Below are positions 17,441 through 26,235 of a DNA stretch of 64,000 nt, in pieces. This DNA comes from Mycolicibacterium elephantis DSM 44368. GTDB lineage: Bacteria; Actinomycetota; Actinomycetes; Mycobacteriales; Mycobacteriaceae. Below the pieces are notes generated by a model. That model searched no databases. It was given only the letters and a program-made list of their open reading frames with translations, and was not told where the DNA came from. Position 1 is the stretch's first letter. Every line of letters begins with the position of its first letter. Location: NCBI RefSeq assembly GCF_004014805.1, contig NZ_ATDN01000007.1:79718-143717 (forward strand). Direction: 5' to 3'. Both the position numbers and the translations under genes were made by a program.

Positions 17441-18522
17441 CAGTGCAGTCCTGTCAGGAATTCGAGCAGCAACCGGTTGGTCTCCTTGGGCTCCTCTTGT
17501 TGGATCCAGTGCCCGACGTCATCGATCATGTGGGTGCCGCAGTAGTTGGGCATCACCTCGTGCGCGCGTTCCACGGCCTCGGCGCCCCAGGTCGTGCCGA
17601 CGTCGTACTGGCCCCCGATGAACAACGCCGGCGGTGTGAGCGGGGTGCCTTCCTGCTCGGCGAGGTCGCACCAGTCGTTGTCGATGTTGTGGTAGAAGCT
17701 CAGCGGCCCACCGAATCCGGACCGTTCGAATTCTTTCGTATAGAAGTCGAGGTCGGCGTCGGTGAACCACTCCGGCATGGTCTCGGGGTAGATGAACGCG
17801 TCCTTCAGGCGCGCCCCCTCCGGTAGGCACAGCGGTCCGGAGCGGATGACCTCGATGGGGTCCATCGACGCCAAATCGACACCGGCCGCCACCGCCGCCT
17901 GGGTGGCCGCGATCATCCCCTGGCCAGACACGGTGTAGGTCAGGCCGAGCAGCCAGCCCCGGAGGTCCTCTTCGATCTCGGCGATGATCGCGTCTTGTTC
18001 GCCGAAATAGTCCTGGTACCAGATCTTTCCGGGGCCGGCCAGCTCGAGATGGTAGTCCTTGGGCCTGCGCTCGCCGAACGGGCTGCCGGGCAGGCCGATC
18101 ACCCCGCGGCCGGCGAACGGAACGCTGATACCCACGACGCCGCGGCAGCGGTCCGGATGCAGCCAGGCGAACGTCCACGCCACCGGCGCGCCCCAGTCGT
18201 GACCGACCACGACCGCCTGCTTCTCACCGTAGGCATCGAGAACTCCCACGATGTCGCCCACCAATTCCTTGATGCGGTAGGCCTTTTGCACCCGGTACTT
18301 CGACGAGCGCCCGTACCCGCGCTGGTCGATGGCCACCACCCGGTAGCCGGCGCCGGCCAGCGCGGGAATCTGGTGGCGCCACGAGTACCAGGACTCCGGA
18401 AAGCCGTGCACCAGGACCACCAGCGGTCCCTCGCCCTGCTCGACGGCGTGGATGCGGGTTCCTCGGCAGTCGAGCAACCGATGGGTTGGCGACATCTGCG
18501 ACATCTGCGACATCTGCGACAT
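17437..18522 (-). CDS. Epoxide hydrolase, alpha/beta hydrolase fold
   Basis: 361 aa. The oxyanion motif HGFPESWYSW is at about 39-48, the nucleophile is Asp109 in VVGHDWGAPVAW, and the C-terminal catalytic His lies in DVGHWIQQEE. Asp as nucleophile and the HGFP motif favour epoxide hydrolase over esterase. The start is unusual: three 9-bp repeats each encode Met-Ser-Gln, giving four in-frame ATGs. AAGGGG five bases before the first ATG (18522) favours that one. It overlaps the flavin reductase downstream. Confidence 0.9.
   Translation of the reverse strand: MSQMSQMSQMSPTHRLLDCRGTRIHAVEQGEGPLVVLVHGFPESWYSWRHQIPALAGAGYRVVAIDQRGYGRSSKYRVQKAYRIKELVGDIVGVLDAYGEKQAVVVGHDWGAPVAWTFAWLHPDRCRGVVGISVPFAGRGVIGLPGSPFGERRPKDYHLELAGPGKIWYQDYFGEQDAIIAEIEEDLRGWLLGLTYTVSGQGMIAATQAAVAAGVDLASMDPIEVIRSGPLCLPEGARLKDAFIYPETMPEWFTDADLDFYTKEFERSGFGGPLSFYHNIDNDWCDLAEQEGTPLTPPALFIGGQYDVGTTWGAEAVERAHEVMPNYCGTHMIDDVGHWIQQEEPKETNRLLLEFLTGLHW
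18491..18522 (-). repeat. 9-bp tandem repeat over the epoxide hydrolase start
   Basis: GACATCTGC is repeated three times (18491-18517) with a further partial GACAT, and read on the minus strand encodes (Met-Ser-Gln)3-Met. Because the unit is a multiple of three and holds an ATG, copy-number change would lengthen or shorten the N-terminus without frameshift. Confidence 0.95.
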
Positions 18523-18535
18523 GTAAGCCCCTTCT

Positions 18536-21070
18536 CTAGCGGGTGTGGCTTGCGGCGAAATCGGCCTTCGGTTCCTCGGATATCTCCAGATGGTCGGGCG
18601 GCGGCACGGTGCGGTTCTGGTAGTTGCGGGTGATCAGCGTCTGCTGGCCCGACAGCCTGGTGCGCGCCCACTTGCCGAGGACTTTGGCGGCGACCCTCGG
18701 TGACATCAACGCCGCGGGCGGCTTGACCAGATGCACGACGGCCAGGAATTCGCGGTAGGCGTCGAGGTCGTCGTGAATCAGCTCGATCATTCGGTCCATG
18801 TACCAGGTCAGCGCCCTGAAATAGAACGGCCGCTTCTTGTCGACATCCTTCATCCAGTCGAACCGGAGGTTCTGCTCCCTGATCACGAACCAGGCCGTGT
18901 CGGCCAGCTTCGCGATCCGCCGGTAGTAGCGCCGCGGCAGGTCGGGATCGCCGGGACCGCGCTTGGCCAGCAGCGTCTGCATCTCGTGAACTTCCTTGAG
19001 CGCGATCGACATCCCGAGCCCCGACACCGGGTCGGCGCTGGTGTAGGCATCGCCCACCGCGAGCAGTCCGCGTGGCAGGTTGCGCTTCCTCTCGTAGCGC
19101 AGCCTCAGCATGTTGGGATAGCGGAAGTTGTAGATCGGCGACGCTGGCTCCAGGCCGTCGATGTTCTCACCGACCACCGGGGAGGGCATCAGGTCGGCGA
19201 ATCGGCGGAACTCCTCGGGGGTTCGCGGCGGCGAATAGCAGTTGTAGGCAACCAATGTGGTGGACAGGATCGTGCGCGAGCTGTCGGTGTAGTACTGCGC
19301 CGCGTAAGTGTCCTCATACGGTCGGTACGCGTAGCAGATCATCATCACCCTGTCGTGCCACTGCCGTTCGGGCGGCACGTGATGGAACATGGTCGAGTAG
19401 AAACAGTTGATGATGTCCTGCTCGACCTCTGGCGCCCCGATCCCGATCCGCTCGAGAATCTCCGGAACCGGGGTGTTCTTGCCCGAGGCGTCCACCACGA
19501 ATTCGGCCGGGATGACCTCCGGATGCCCCTCGTTGTCCACCGCGACACCGAGCACCGTGTTGGTGTCGCTGTCGTAGATCAGATCGCTGACCTCGGACTC
19601 GTAGCGGAACGCGATGCGGGGGTCGTCGTCGAGGCGGCGGCGGACGCACCACTCGAGCAGGGGACGCCCGGCGCACACGATCTGGATGTCGCCGGTGCCC
19701 GGCTTCTTCCAGGCGCCGCCGAGGCGGATGCGGTACTGCGCGGCCATGTCGACGTCGAAGGCGCCTTCGCGCACCATGTCGTCGATGATGCCGGGGAAGA
19801 TCCGCTCCAGCTCGATGCGGCCGGCGGTGAGCAGGTGGTGCAGATGCCAGCCCTGCGCCGCGCCGGGCCGACCCTCGCGGCGCCGATGGGGGTCGTCCTT
19901 CTCCAGGACGATCACCCGCTCGAAGAACTCGGTGAGCATCTTGGCGGTGGTGATGCCTGCGATGCTGCCGCCGATCACCACCGCGGTGCCGCGGGCGCGG
20001 TGTCGTACGTCGGCCATGTCGATGTCGGTGTAGTCCAGCCGCAGCGGGGTGCGCCGCCGCGCGGCCCCGCTCGGCACGAACTTCTCGTAGTAGAGGCCGA
20101 TGCGGTGAATGTCGCGGTTGTCCAACCAGTTCCGGACCGACTCGACCATTCCCGCGGGCCCGCACAGGTAGACGTCTGCGTTGCCGTCGCCGAACATGTC
20201 CTCGTCCAGAAGGTCGGTCACCAGCCCCACCGGTCCCGACCAGCCGGGGTCGGGATGGGCCACGATGGTGTGCACCTGCAGATCCGGAATCCGCTGCCGC
20301 AGCCGCTCGAGTTCGTCGAGCTTGCACAGATCCGCGACGTCGGTCACCCCGTAGAGCAGGTGGACGGGCCGGCCGGCGTCGGGCACCATGCTCTGGGCCA
20401 TCGCCAGGATCGCCGACAGCCCGGTGCCACCGGCCACCAGCACCACCGGCCGCTGCACCGGACGCAGATAGAACGTGCCCTTACTGCCCCGTAACGCGAT
20501 TCGGTCGCCCGGCTTCGCCCGGTCGCGCAGATAGTCCGACATCACCCCGCTGGGCAGCAGCCGGATGATGAACTCGAGCTCATCGCGCCCGTCGGCCGGA
20601 TGCGCGTACGAGTAGTTGCGCCACACCCCGCTGCCGGGCACCTGCAGCTGTGCGAACTGGCCTGCCTTGAACTTCAGTAAAGGCATATTCGAAACATCCA
20701 GCCGCAGAATGGCTGTGGTGGACGAGACCAACTGCACCTCGGTCACCGTGGCATGCCCGGTCACCAGGCTGGCGGCGTTGTTGTCCATCGGATACTGCAG
20801 TTCGATCAGGCATTCGGAGTTGGCGAACGTCTGGCAGGTCAGTACCTTCCAGGCATCGCGTTCCACGTCGGAAAGCCCTTCGGTCCGGCCCATCTCGTAA
20901 TCGCCCGACCTGCAGGTGGCCACACACGTGCCGCAGATCCCGCTCTGGCACTCGTTGACGATCGCGATGCCATTCTCCTCGGCCGCCTCCAGGATGGTCT
21001 GGTCGGCCCTGGCGGTCATCGTCTTGCACGTTCCGTCCGAGTAGCGGACGGTGATCTTCTGCGCCTCCAT
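18536..21070 (-). CDS. Fused 2Fe-2S ferredoxin-reductase / FAD monooxygenase-like protein
   Basis: 844 aa, three functional parts in one frame. Residues 1-95 are a plant-type 2Fe-2S ferredoxin (Cys41, 46, 49, 79). About 100-335 is an FNR-like reductase with FAD motif RNYSYAHP and NAD motifs GGTGLSAI and CGPAGM. From about 355 an FAD-dependent oxidoreductase follows: GGSIAG dinucleotide fold, EKDDPHRRREGRPGAAQG, and the second FAD motif GDAYTSADPVSGLGMS. The last part resembles halogenase/epoxidase-type flavoproteins. Electron flow NADH to 2Fe-2S to a partner oxygenase, or internally to the FAD module, are both possible. It lies between the luciferase-like monooxygenase and the epoxide hydrolase. 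Confidence 0.88.
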   Translation of the reverse strand: MEAQKITVRYSDGTCKTMTARADQTILEAAEENGIAIVNECQSGICGTCVATCRSGDYEMGRTEGLSDVERDAWKVLTCQTFANSECLIELQYPMDNNAASLVTGHATVTEVQLVSSTTAILRLDVSNMPLLKFKAGQFAQLQVPGSGVWRNYSYAHPADGRDELEFIIRLLPSGVMSDYLRDRAKPGDRIALRGSKGTFYLRPVQRPVVLVAGGTGLSAILAMAQSMVPDAGRPVHLLYGVTDVADLCKLDELERLRQRIPDLQVHTIVAHPDPGWSGPVGLVTDLLDEDMFGDGNADVYLCGPAGMVESVRNWLDNRDIHRIGLYYEKFVPSGAARRRTPLRLDYTDIDMADVRHRARGTAVVIGGSIAGITTAKMLTEFFERVIVLEKDDPHRRREGRPGAAQGWHLHHLLTAGRIELERIFPGIIDDMVREGAFDVDMAAQYRIRLGGAWKKPGTGDIQIVCAGRPLLEWCVRRRLDDDPRIAFRYESEVSDLIYDSDTNTVLGVAVDNEGHPEVIPAEFVVDASGKNTPVPEILERIGIGAPEVEQDIINCFYSTMFHHVPPERQWHDRVMMICYAYRPYEDTYAAQYYTDSSRTILSTTLVAYNCYSPPRTPEEFRRFADLMPSPVVGENIDGLEPASPIYNFRYPNMLRLRYERKRNLPRGLLAVGDAYTSADPVSGLGMSIALKEVHEMQTLLAKRGPGDPDLPRRYYRRIAKLADTAWFVIREQNLRFDWMKDVDKKRPFYFRALTWYMDRMIELIHDDLDAYREFLAVVHLVKPPAALMSPRVAAKVLGKWARTRLSGQQTLITRNYQNRTVPPPDHLEISEEPKADFAASHTR

Positions 21071-21092
21071 CGGGATACCCTTCGAATGAGCG

Positions 21093-22202
21093 CTAGGCGA
21101 TGGCGATTGAGGGCTTCTTGGCGATGCGCGCGTTGAGCCTCGGCATGACCTCTTCGGCCAGCAGGCGCATGGAGTCCTTCCACGGCCCGGGGTTGTCGCT
21201 GTAGTCGAAGCCCAGGATCAGCAGGTGGCCGAACCCGCCGACCTGATCGTAGGTCGCTTCCAGCTTGTCGACGACGGTCTCGACCGAGCCCACCACAAAC
21301 GTGTTCTCCGCCAGGTATTCCGGTGTGACGTCGCCGTCGGGCACCGTCGGGTTGTGCTTGTAGAACTTGGTCATGCCGAACATGCGGAAGGTCGGCAACA
21401 CGTACTCGCGCATGTTCCGCCCGATCATGCCGTCGACGGCGTACCGGAACGCCTGCTCGTCGGTTTCGGCGACGACCACCTCGCGCACCAGCCGCCAGTC
21501 CTGCCGGTCGGGCACGCGGCCGCTGCGGGCGGCGCCCTCCAATACCGCGTCCCAGTGTGTCGCGACGTATTCGGTGTTGAGGTCCAGGCTCATCGGCAGG
21601 TAGCCGCGCTCGCCTGCCAGCTTCAGCGTCTCGGATCCGGCGCTGAACCCGGTCACCCCGATGGGCGGGTGCGGCGCCTGAAAGGGCTTGATGTGCCTTT
21701 TCATCAGCCCCTCGAACATCGGCGCGATGCCGTTGGCGTTCCAGTACTTTCCGCGGAACTCCCACGGCTCGTTCTCGGTCCAGACCTTGAGCATGATCTC
21801 GAGCGCCTCGCGGGTCATCTCGCGGTGCTCACCGTTCTGGCCGTCGACGTCGAACAGCGCCCAGTCGCCGGGAATCCCGCTGGCGCCCACCCCGAGCATG
21901 AACCGGCCCTGGGCCAGGTGGTCGAAATAGGCGACCCGGTGGGCCAATTCGACCGGGTGGTGGTACGGAAGCAGGTGAGCGCCGGGAGCCAGCTTGATCG
22001 ACTTGGTCCGCAGTAGCGCCTGGGCCAACAGCAGGTCGGGTGCGCAGATCGGCTCCCACGGCACGGTGAAGTGCTCACCCACCCACGCCTCGACGTAACC
22101 CAGCTCATCGGCGAGCTGGATCAATTCGAGATCCCACTGGGTCGCGTCGTACAGGTTGCGCTCCGGCGGATGCGCCGGCATCAGGAAAAGCCCCAGTTCC
22201 AT
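21093..22202 (-). CDS. Luciferase-like flavin-dependent monooxygenase
   Basis: 369 aa from the ATG at 22202, with GAGAGGG upstream; a longer frame runs into the promoter. A TIM-barrel protein of the bacterial luciferase/LLM class: MELGLFLMPAHPP at strand 1, VGEHFTVPWEP, LAPGAHLLPYHHPVELAHR, and GVGASGIPGDW. It probably uses reduced FMN supplied by the flavin reductase in the same operon; F420 use cannot be excluded because this superfamily contains both. It is first in the operon and divergent from the enoyl-CoA hydratase. Confidence 0.88.
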   Translation of the reverse strand: MELGLFLMPAHPPERNLYDATQWDLELIQLADELGYVEAWVGEHFTVPWEPICAPDLLLAQALLRTKSIKLAPGAHLLPYHHPVELAHRVAYFDHLAQGRFMLGVGASGIPGDWALFDVDGQNGEHREMTREALEIMLKVWTENEPWEFRGKYWNANGIAPMFEGLMKRHIKPFQAPHPPIGVTGFSAGSETLKLAGERGYLPMSLDLNTEYVATHWDAVLEGAARSGRVPDRQDWRLVREVVVAETDEQAFRYAVDGMIGRNMREYVLPTFRMFGMTKFYKHNPTVPDGDVTPEYLAENTFVVGSVETVVDKLEATYDQVGGFGHLLILGFDYSDNPGPWKDSMRLLAEEVMPRLNARIAKKPSIAIA

Positions 22203-22260
22203 CTTCAACCCTCTCGGTAGTGGTCCGCTCGCCCGACGGCTCGCTGCGATGTGCACCACA

Positions 22261-22307
22261 GTACTAGCAAGATACTTTATTGAGCGCAAGTAGGCGAGTA
22301 TCTTGCT
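22261..22307. promoter_or_regulatory. Divergent control region with perfect 11-bp inverted repeat
   Basis: AGCAAGATACT (22266-22276) and AGTATCTTGCT (22297-22307) are perfect reverse complements separated by 20 bases. A second dyad, CAAGTA/TACTTG (22287-22292 and 22312-22317), interlocks with it. On the minus strand TTGCGC (22289-22284) and TAGTAC (22266-22261) are 17 bases apart, a good promoter for the luciferase-like gene with one repeat arm in its spacer. A repressor bound here could control both divergent operons. The rest of 22203-22433 shows nothing else. Confidence 0.55.
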
Positions 22308-22433
22308 GATTTACTTGAACAAAAGTTTTATGATCGACGTACTGGCTATGGACATGTTGGTTTGGCGTCGCGTAACCTGCAGCTCAGCAGCGTCACTGCG
22401 CGCACAGCGGTGACGACCCGAAGGGAGCACTTC

Positions 22434-23330
22434 GTGCAGCATTTCGACTACATCGATTACGAACTGCTCGATGACGGCCGAATTGCCGTGATCACGCTCG
22501 ACCGCCCGAAACAGCGCAATGCGCAGAACCGCGGGCTGCTTGTCGAGCTCGGAGCGGCATTCGAACTGGCCGAAGAGGACGACACCGTGCGGGTGGTGAT
22601 CCTGCGGGGCGCCGGGCCGTGCTTCTCCGCGGGCCATGATTTGGGTTCCGCCGACGACATCCGCGAGCGATCGTCGGGGCCGGGCCAGCACCCGACGTAT
22701 CACTGCAACGGCGGGACGCTGGGCGGGGTGGAGACGCGCCATCGCCAGGAGTGGCACTACTTCTTCCAGAACACCAAGCGGTGGCGCAACCTGCGCAAGA
22801 TCACCATCGCCGAGGTGCACGGGCTGGTCCTGTCGGCGGGCCTGATGCTGGCATGGTGCTGCGATCTGATCGTCGCCGCCGAGGACACGGTCTTCGCCGA
22901 CGTGGTGGGCACCCGGCTGGGGATGTGCGGGGTCGAGTACTTCGGCCACCCGTGGGAGTTCGGCCCCCGTAAGGCCAAGGAACTGCTGCTCACCGGAGAC
23001 GCCCTGACCGCGGACGACGCGCACGCGCTCGGCATGGTCAGCAAGGTCTTCTCCAACGACGAACTGTTCGACTGCACAGTCGAATTCGCTCGCCGGATCG
23101 CCAAGCTACCGACACTGACCGCGCTGATGATCAAGGAGTCGGTGAATCAGACCGTCGACGCCATGGGGTTCGGCGCCGCCCTCGACGCCTGCTTCTCCCT
23201 GCATCAGCTCAACCACGCCCATTGGGCCGACATCACCGGCAACCCGCTGGGCATCGGCTCGGTCGAGCACGGCCTCGAGGACTGGCGGCAGGCGCCGGAG
23301 ATTCTGCCCGCGGCCAAACGGCGGCCCTGA
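22434..23330 (+). CDS. Enoyl-CoA hydratase/isomerase family protein
   Basis: 298 aa from the GTG at 22434, chosen for the AAGGGAG ribosome site just upstream; an ATG at 22362 would add 24 residues with no family resemblance. Crotonase fold: [13 protein letters not shown], oxyanion-hole segment [12 protein letters not shown] (about 60-72) and [21 protein letters not shown] long insertion (about 75-110) follows the first oxyanion segment. It should hydrate or rearrange an unsaturated acyl-CoA. It opens the plus-strand beta-oxidation operon, and its stop overlaps the next ATG. Confidence 0.9.
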   Translation: MQHFDYIDYELLDDGRIAVITLDRPKQRNAQNRGLLVELGAAFELAEEDDTVRVVILRGAGPCFSAGHDLGSADDIRERSSGPGQHPTYHCNGGTLGGVETRHRQEWHYFFQNTKRWRNLRKITIAEVHGLVLSAGLMLAWCCDLIVAAEDTVFADVVGTRLGMCGVEYFGHPWEFGPRKAKELLLTGDALTADDAHALGMVSKVFSNDELFDCTVEFARRIAKLPTLTALMIKESVNQTVDAMGFGAALDACFSLHQLNHAHWADITGNPLGIGSVEHGLEDWRQAPEILPAAKRRP

Positions 23331-24541
23331 TGGACGTCGACTATCCACCCGAGGCCATCGCCTTTCGGGATCAGATCCGGGCGTTTCTGGCCGAGCATCT
23401 GCCCAGCGAATGGAGCGGCGCCGGCGCGCTGCCGCCCGAGGAGCGCGAGCAGCTCAGGGCGCGGTGGCGCAAGGTTCTCGCCGATCGGGGACTGATCGCG
23501 GTGTCGTGGCCCACGGAGTACGGCGGCGGCGGGCTCTCGGTGATCGAGCAACTGGTGTTGGCCGAGGAGTTCGCCCTCGCCGGTGCACCCGACCGCTCGG
23601 AGAACGACTTGGCGGGCATCGACCTGTTGGGCAACACGATGATCGCGCTGGGCTCCGAGGAGCAGAAGCGACATTTCCTGCCCCGCATCCTCTCCGGCGA
23701 GGACCGCTGGTGCCAGGGGTTCTCCGAACCCGAGGCGGGCTCGGACCTGGCGTCCGTGCGGACCAGGGCGATGCTCGACGGCGACGACTGGGTGATCAAC
23801 GGCCAGAAGATCTGGACGTCGGCCGGGCCGACGGCGAACTGGATATTCCTGCTTGCCCGCACCGATCCGGCGCCCAAGCACAAGGGCCTGTCGATGCTGC
23901 TGGCGCCGATCGACCAGCCCGGCGTGGAGGTGCGCCCGATCGTCAACGCCGCGGGGCACGCCTCGTTCAGCGAGGTGTTCTTCACCGACGCCCGCGCCCG
24001 TGCCGCCGATGTGCTCGGCGGTGTCGGCGGCGGGTGGCGTACCGCGATGACGCTGCTCGGCTTCGAACGGGGATCGCAGATCACCACCGCGGCAGCGGAA
24101 TTCGGCCGCGACTTCAAGCGGCTGGTGGAGCTGGCCCGGCAGCGCGGACGGCACACCGATCCTCAGGTGCGCGACGAGCTGGCGTGGTGCTACTCGCGCG
24201 TGGAGATCCTGCGGTATCAGGGGTACCGAGGGTTGACGGCGCTGCTGCGTGGGGAGATTCCCGGCGCCGACGCCGCGATCCACAAGGTCATCTGGAGCGA
24301 GTACTTCCAGCGCTACACCGAACTCGCCGCCGAGATTCTGGGGCCCGACACAATCAGCCCGCAGGGCCCGGGAAACGGTGCGGCCCTGATTGTTCCGCCG
24401 GCCGGTACGCCGAACTCGGCCGGCTGCTGGATGGACCAGCTCCTGTATGCCCGGGCGGCGACGATCTACGCCGGCAGTTCGCAGATCCAACGCAACGTCA
24501 TCGGCGAGCAGCTGTTGGGGCTTCCCAAGGAGCCACGCTGA
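23330..24541 (+). CDS. Acyl-CoA dehydrogenase, FadE type (larger partner)
   Basis: 403 aa from the ATG inside the previous stop (TGATG). The N-terminal helical domain is followed by FAD-binding [17 protein letters not shown] and WTSAGP, and the C-terminal domain with LGFERGS (position of the catalytic Glu in actinobacterial steroid-type enzymes) and [15 protein letters not shown]. It introduces the alpha-beta double bond of an acyl-CoA. The directly following shorter dehydrogenase suggests a heteromeric alpha2-beta2 enzyme, as known for mycobacterial cholesterol side-chain FadE pairs; that assembly is my inference. Confidence 0.9.
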   Translation: MDVDYPPEAIAFRDQIRAFLAEHLPSEWSGAGALPPEEREQLRARWRKVLADRGLIAVSWPTEYGGGGLSVIEQLVLAEEFALAGAPDRSENDLAGIDLLGNTMIALGSEEQKRHFLPRILSGEDRWCQGFSEPEAGSDLASVRTRAMLDGDDWVINGQKIWTSAGPTANWIFLLARTDPAPKHKGLSMLLAPIDQPGVEVRPIVNAAGHASFSEVFFTDARARAADVLGGVGGGWRTAMTLLGFERGSQITTAAAEFGRDFKRLVELARQRGRHTDPQVRDELAWCYSRVEILRYQGYRGLTALLRGEIPGADAAIHKVIWSEYFQRYTELAAEILGPDTISPQGPGNGAALIVPPAGTPNSAGCWMDQLLYARAATIYAGSSQIQRNVIGEQLLGLPKEPR

Positions 24542-24542
24542 G

Positions 24543-25637
24543 ATGGACTTCCGCTACAGCACCGAACAGCTCGACTTTCGAGAGTCGCTGCGCGGCCTGC
24601 TTTCTGAGGCGGCTCCCCCGGCCCGCGTGCGCGAGGTGGCCGCGGCCCGAGGTCTTGACGAACGGCTGTGGCAGCGGCTCTGCAGCGAGGCCGAGCTGCC
24701 GGCGTTGCACGTGCCGCCCGAGTACGGCGGAGCCGGCGGCACCCTGGTGGAGGCCGCCATCGTCTTCGAAGAGCTCGGCCGTGCGCTGACCCCGGTTCCG
24801 TTGGCGGGCACCGTCTTCACGATCGAGGCCGTGCTGCGGATGGGTGATGACGAACAGCGGCGCCGTCTGCTCCCGGGGTTGCTGACCGGCGAGTCGATCG
24901 GAGCATTCGCGGCGACAGCGCCGGACGCCACCGACCCCTCGACGACCACGGTGCGGGCCGTCGGCGCCAACGGCCGCGTCAACCTGTCCGGCGAGTGCTC
25001 GCCGGTGCCGCACGGCCGCATCGCGGACGTGTTCGTGGTGCCGGCCGCCCAGCGCGACGGCTCGCTCGGGTGGTATCTGGTGACCGCCGATGCCCCCGGG
25101 GTCACGGTCGCGCCGCTGTCGTCGTTCGACACCACCCGGCCGGTCGCCCGGGTCACGTTGCGGCAGGCGCCCGCCGAAGCGCTGGCGTTGTGCGAGGGCT
25201 GGCAGCGGGTGCTCGACGTGGCCCGTGTGCTGTTGGCCGCCGAGATGCTCGGCGGCGCCGAGGCGTGCCTCGCGCTGTCGGTCGACTATGCCTGCAGCAG
25301 ACGGCAGTTCGGACGACCGATCGGATCGTTTCAGGCGGTCAAGCACGCCTGCGCCGAGATGATGATCGAGATCGACGCCACCCGGGTCGCCGTCATGTTC
25401 GCCGCCATGACTGCCACGGACCCCGAGGAACTCGCGCTCACCGCGCCTTTGGTCAAGGCACAGGCCGCCGACACCTTCGTCATGTGCGCGGGTTCAGCGA
25501 TGCAGGTGCACGGCGGCATCGCGTTCACCTGGGAGCACGACATCCACATGTACTTTCGCCGCGCCAAGACCACCCAGGCACTGTTCGGCAGCAGCACTCA
25601 CCACCGGGCGCTGCTCGCCGACCGGGCCGGGTTGTAG
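24543..25637 (+). CDS. Acyl-CoA dehydrogenase, FadE type (shorter partner)
   Basis: 364 aa, starting one base after the previous stop. The N-terminal (FRESLRGLLSE) and C-terminal helical domains are clear (SRRQFGRPIGSFQAVKHACA, then QVHGGIAFTWEHDIHMYFRR). The middle FAD-binding region is divergent: the usual TEP-x-AGSD loop reads AATAPDATDPSTTT. That pattern fits the non-catalytic or FAD-sharing subunit of heteromeric FadE enzymes. It probably works only together with the product of the preceding gene. Confidence 0.87.
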   Translation: MDFRYSTEQLDFRESLRGLLSEAAPPARVREVAAARGLDERLWQRLCSEAELPALHVPPEYGGAGGTLVEAAIVFEELGRALTPVPLAGTVFTIEAVLRMGDDEQRRRLLPGLLTGESIGAFAATAPDATDPSTTTVRAVGANGRVNLSGECSPVPHGRIADVFVVPAAQRDGSLGWYLVTADAPGVTVAPLSSFDTTRPVARVTLRQAPAEALALCEGWQRVLDVARVLLAAEMLGGAEACLALSVDYACSRRQFGRPIGSFQAVKHACAEMMIEIDATRVAVMFAAMTATDPEELALTAPLVKAQAADTFVMCAGSAMQVHGGIAFTWEHDIHMYFRRAKTTQALFGSSTHHRALLADRAGL

Positions 25638-25660
25638 CCCACGTCCGGAAGGAGCCGACG

Positions 25661-26235
25661 ATGACCATCTCCCCTCCTGCGGCGCGTCTGTCACCGTCGA
25701 CGGGAATCTCGCTCAGCGATGTCCTCACCCGGCACGCACTCGTGCGACCGGACCACGTCGCGTTCGTCGACTCCCGGCGGCGATGCACCTTCGCCGAACT
25801 CGATGGGCGGCCGAAGCCTTCCGGGGCGGGTGGTTTCACTCCGGCGACCTGGTTCGGCAGGACCAGGACGGCTACATTTATGTGGTCGACCGGAAGAAGG
25901 ACATGATCATCTCGGGCGGAGAGAACATCTACAGCGCCGAGGTGGAGAACGTCCTGGCGGCCGAACCGAAAGTCGCCGAGGTGGCGGTCATCGGCGTGCC
26001 CGATCCGGATTGGGGCGAGACACCGATGGCGGTGATCGTGCCGCGCGATCCCGCCGACCCGCCGACCGAGGCCGACATCGAGTCGCACTGCCGGGCACAC
26101 CTGGCCGCGTACAAACGGCCCCGGCGCATCGCCGTCGTCGAGGAACTGCCTCGCAACGCGGCGGGCAAGGTCTTGAAAAACGTGCTGCGCGACACCTACG
26201 CCGCGGCGCCGTCCTACGCGGCGGGACCGACCGAG
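25661..26235 (+). pseudogene. Acyl-CoA synthetase gene with internal deletion and frameshift
   Basis: A normal start is present: GGAAGGAG ribosome site, then an ATG encoding SLSDVLTRHALVRPDHVAFV and TFAEL, the first 50 or so residues of an adenylate-forming ligase. At about 25800-25815 the frame changes and the sequence jumps to the C-terminal domain (AEAFRGGWFHSGDLV, DRKKDMIISGGENIY, and the catalytic-Lys segment GKVLKNVLRD). Roughly 350 residues, including the TSGTTG phosphate loop, are missing. The start frame ends at 25906; the C-terminal frame runs straight into the next synthetase without a stop. No activity is expected from this part. Confidence 0.85.

Noticed and set aside
18731..20494. 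587-codon plus-strand frame over the fused reductase gene
   Set aside because: Composition (His, Arg, Val repeats) and absence of motifs mark it as antisense shadow of the 844-aa fusion.
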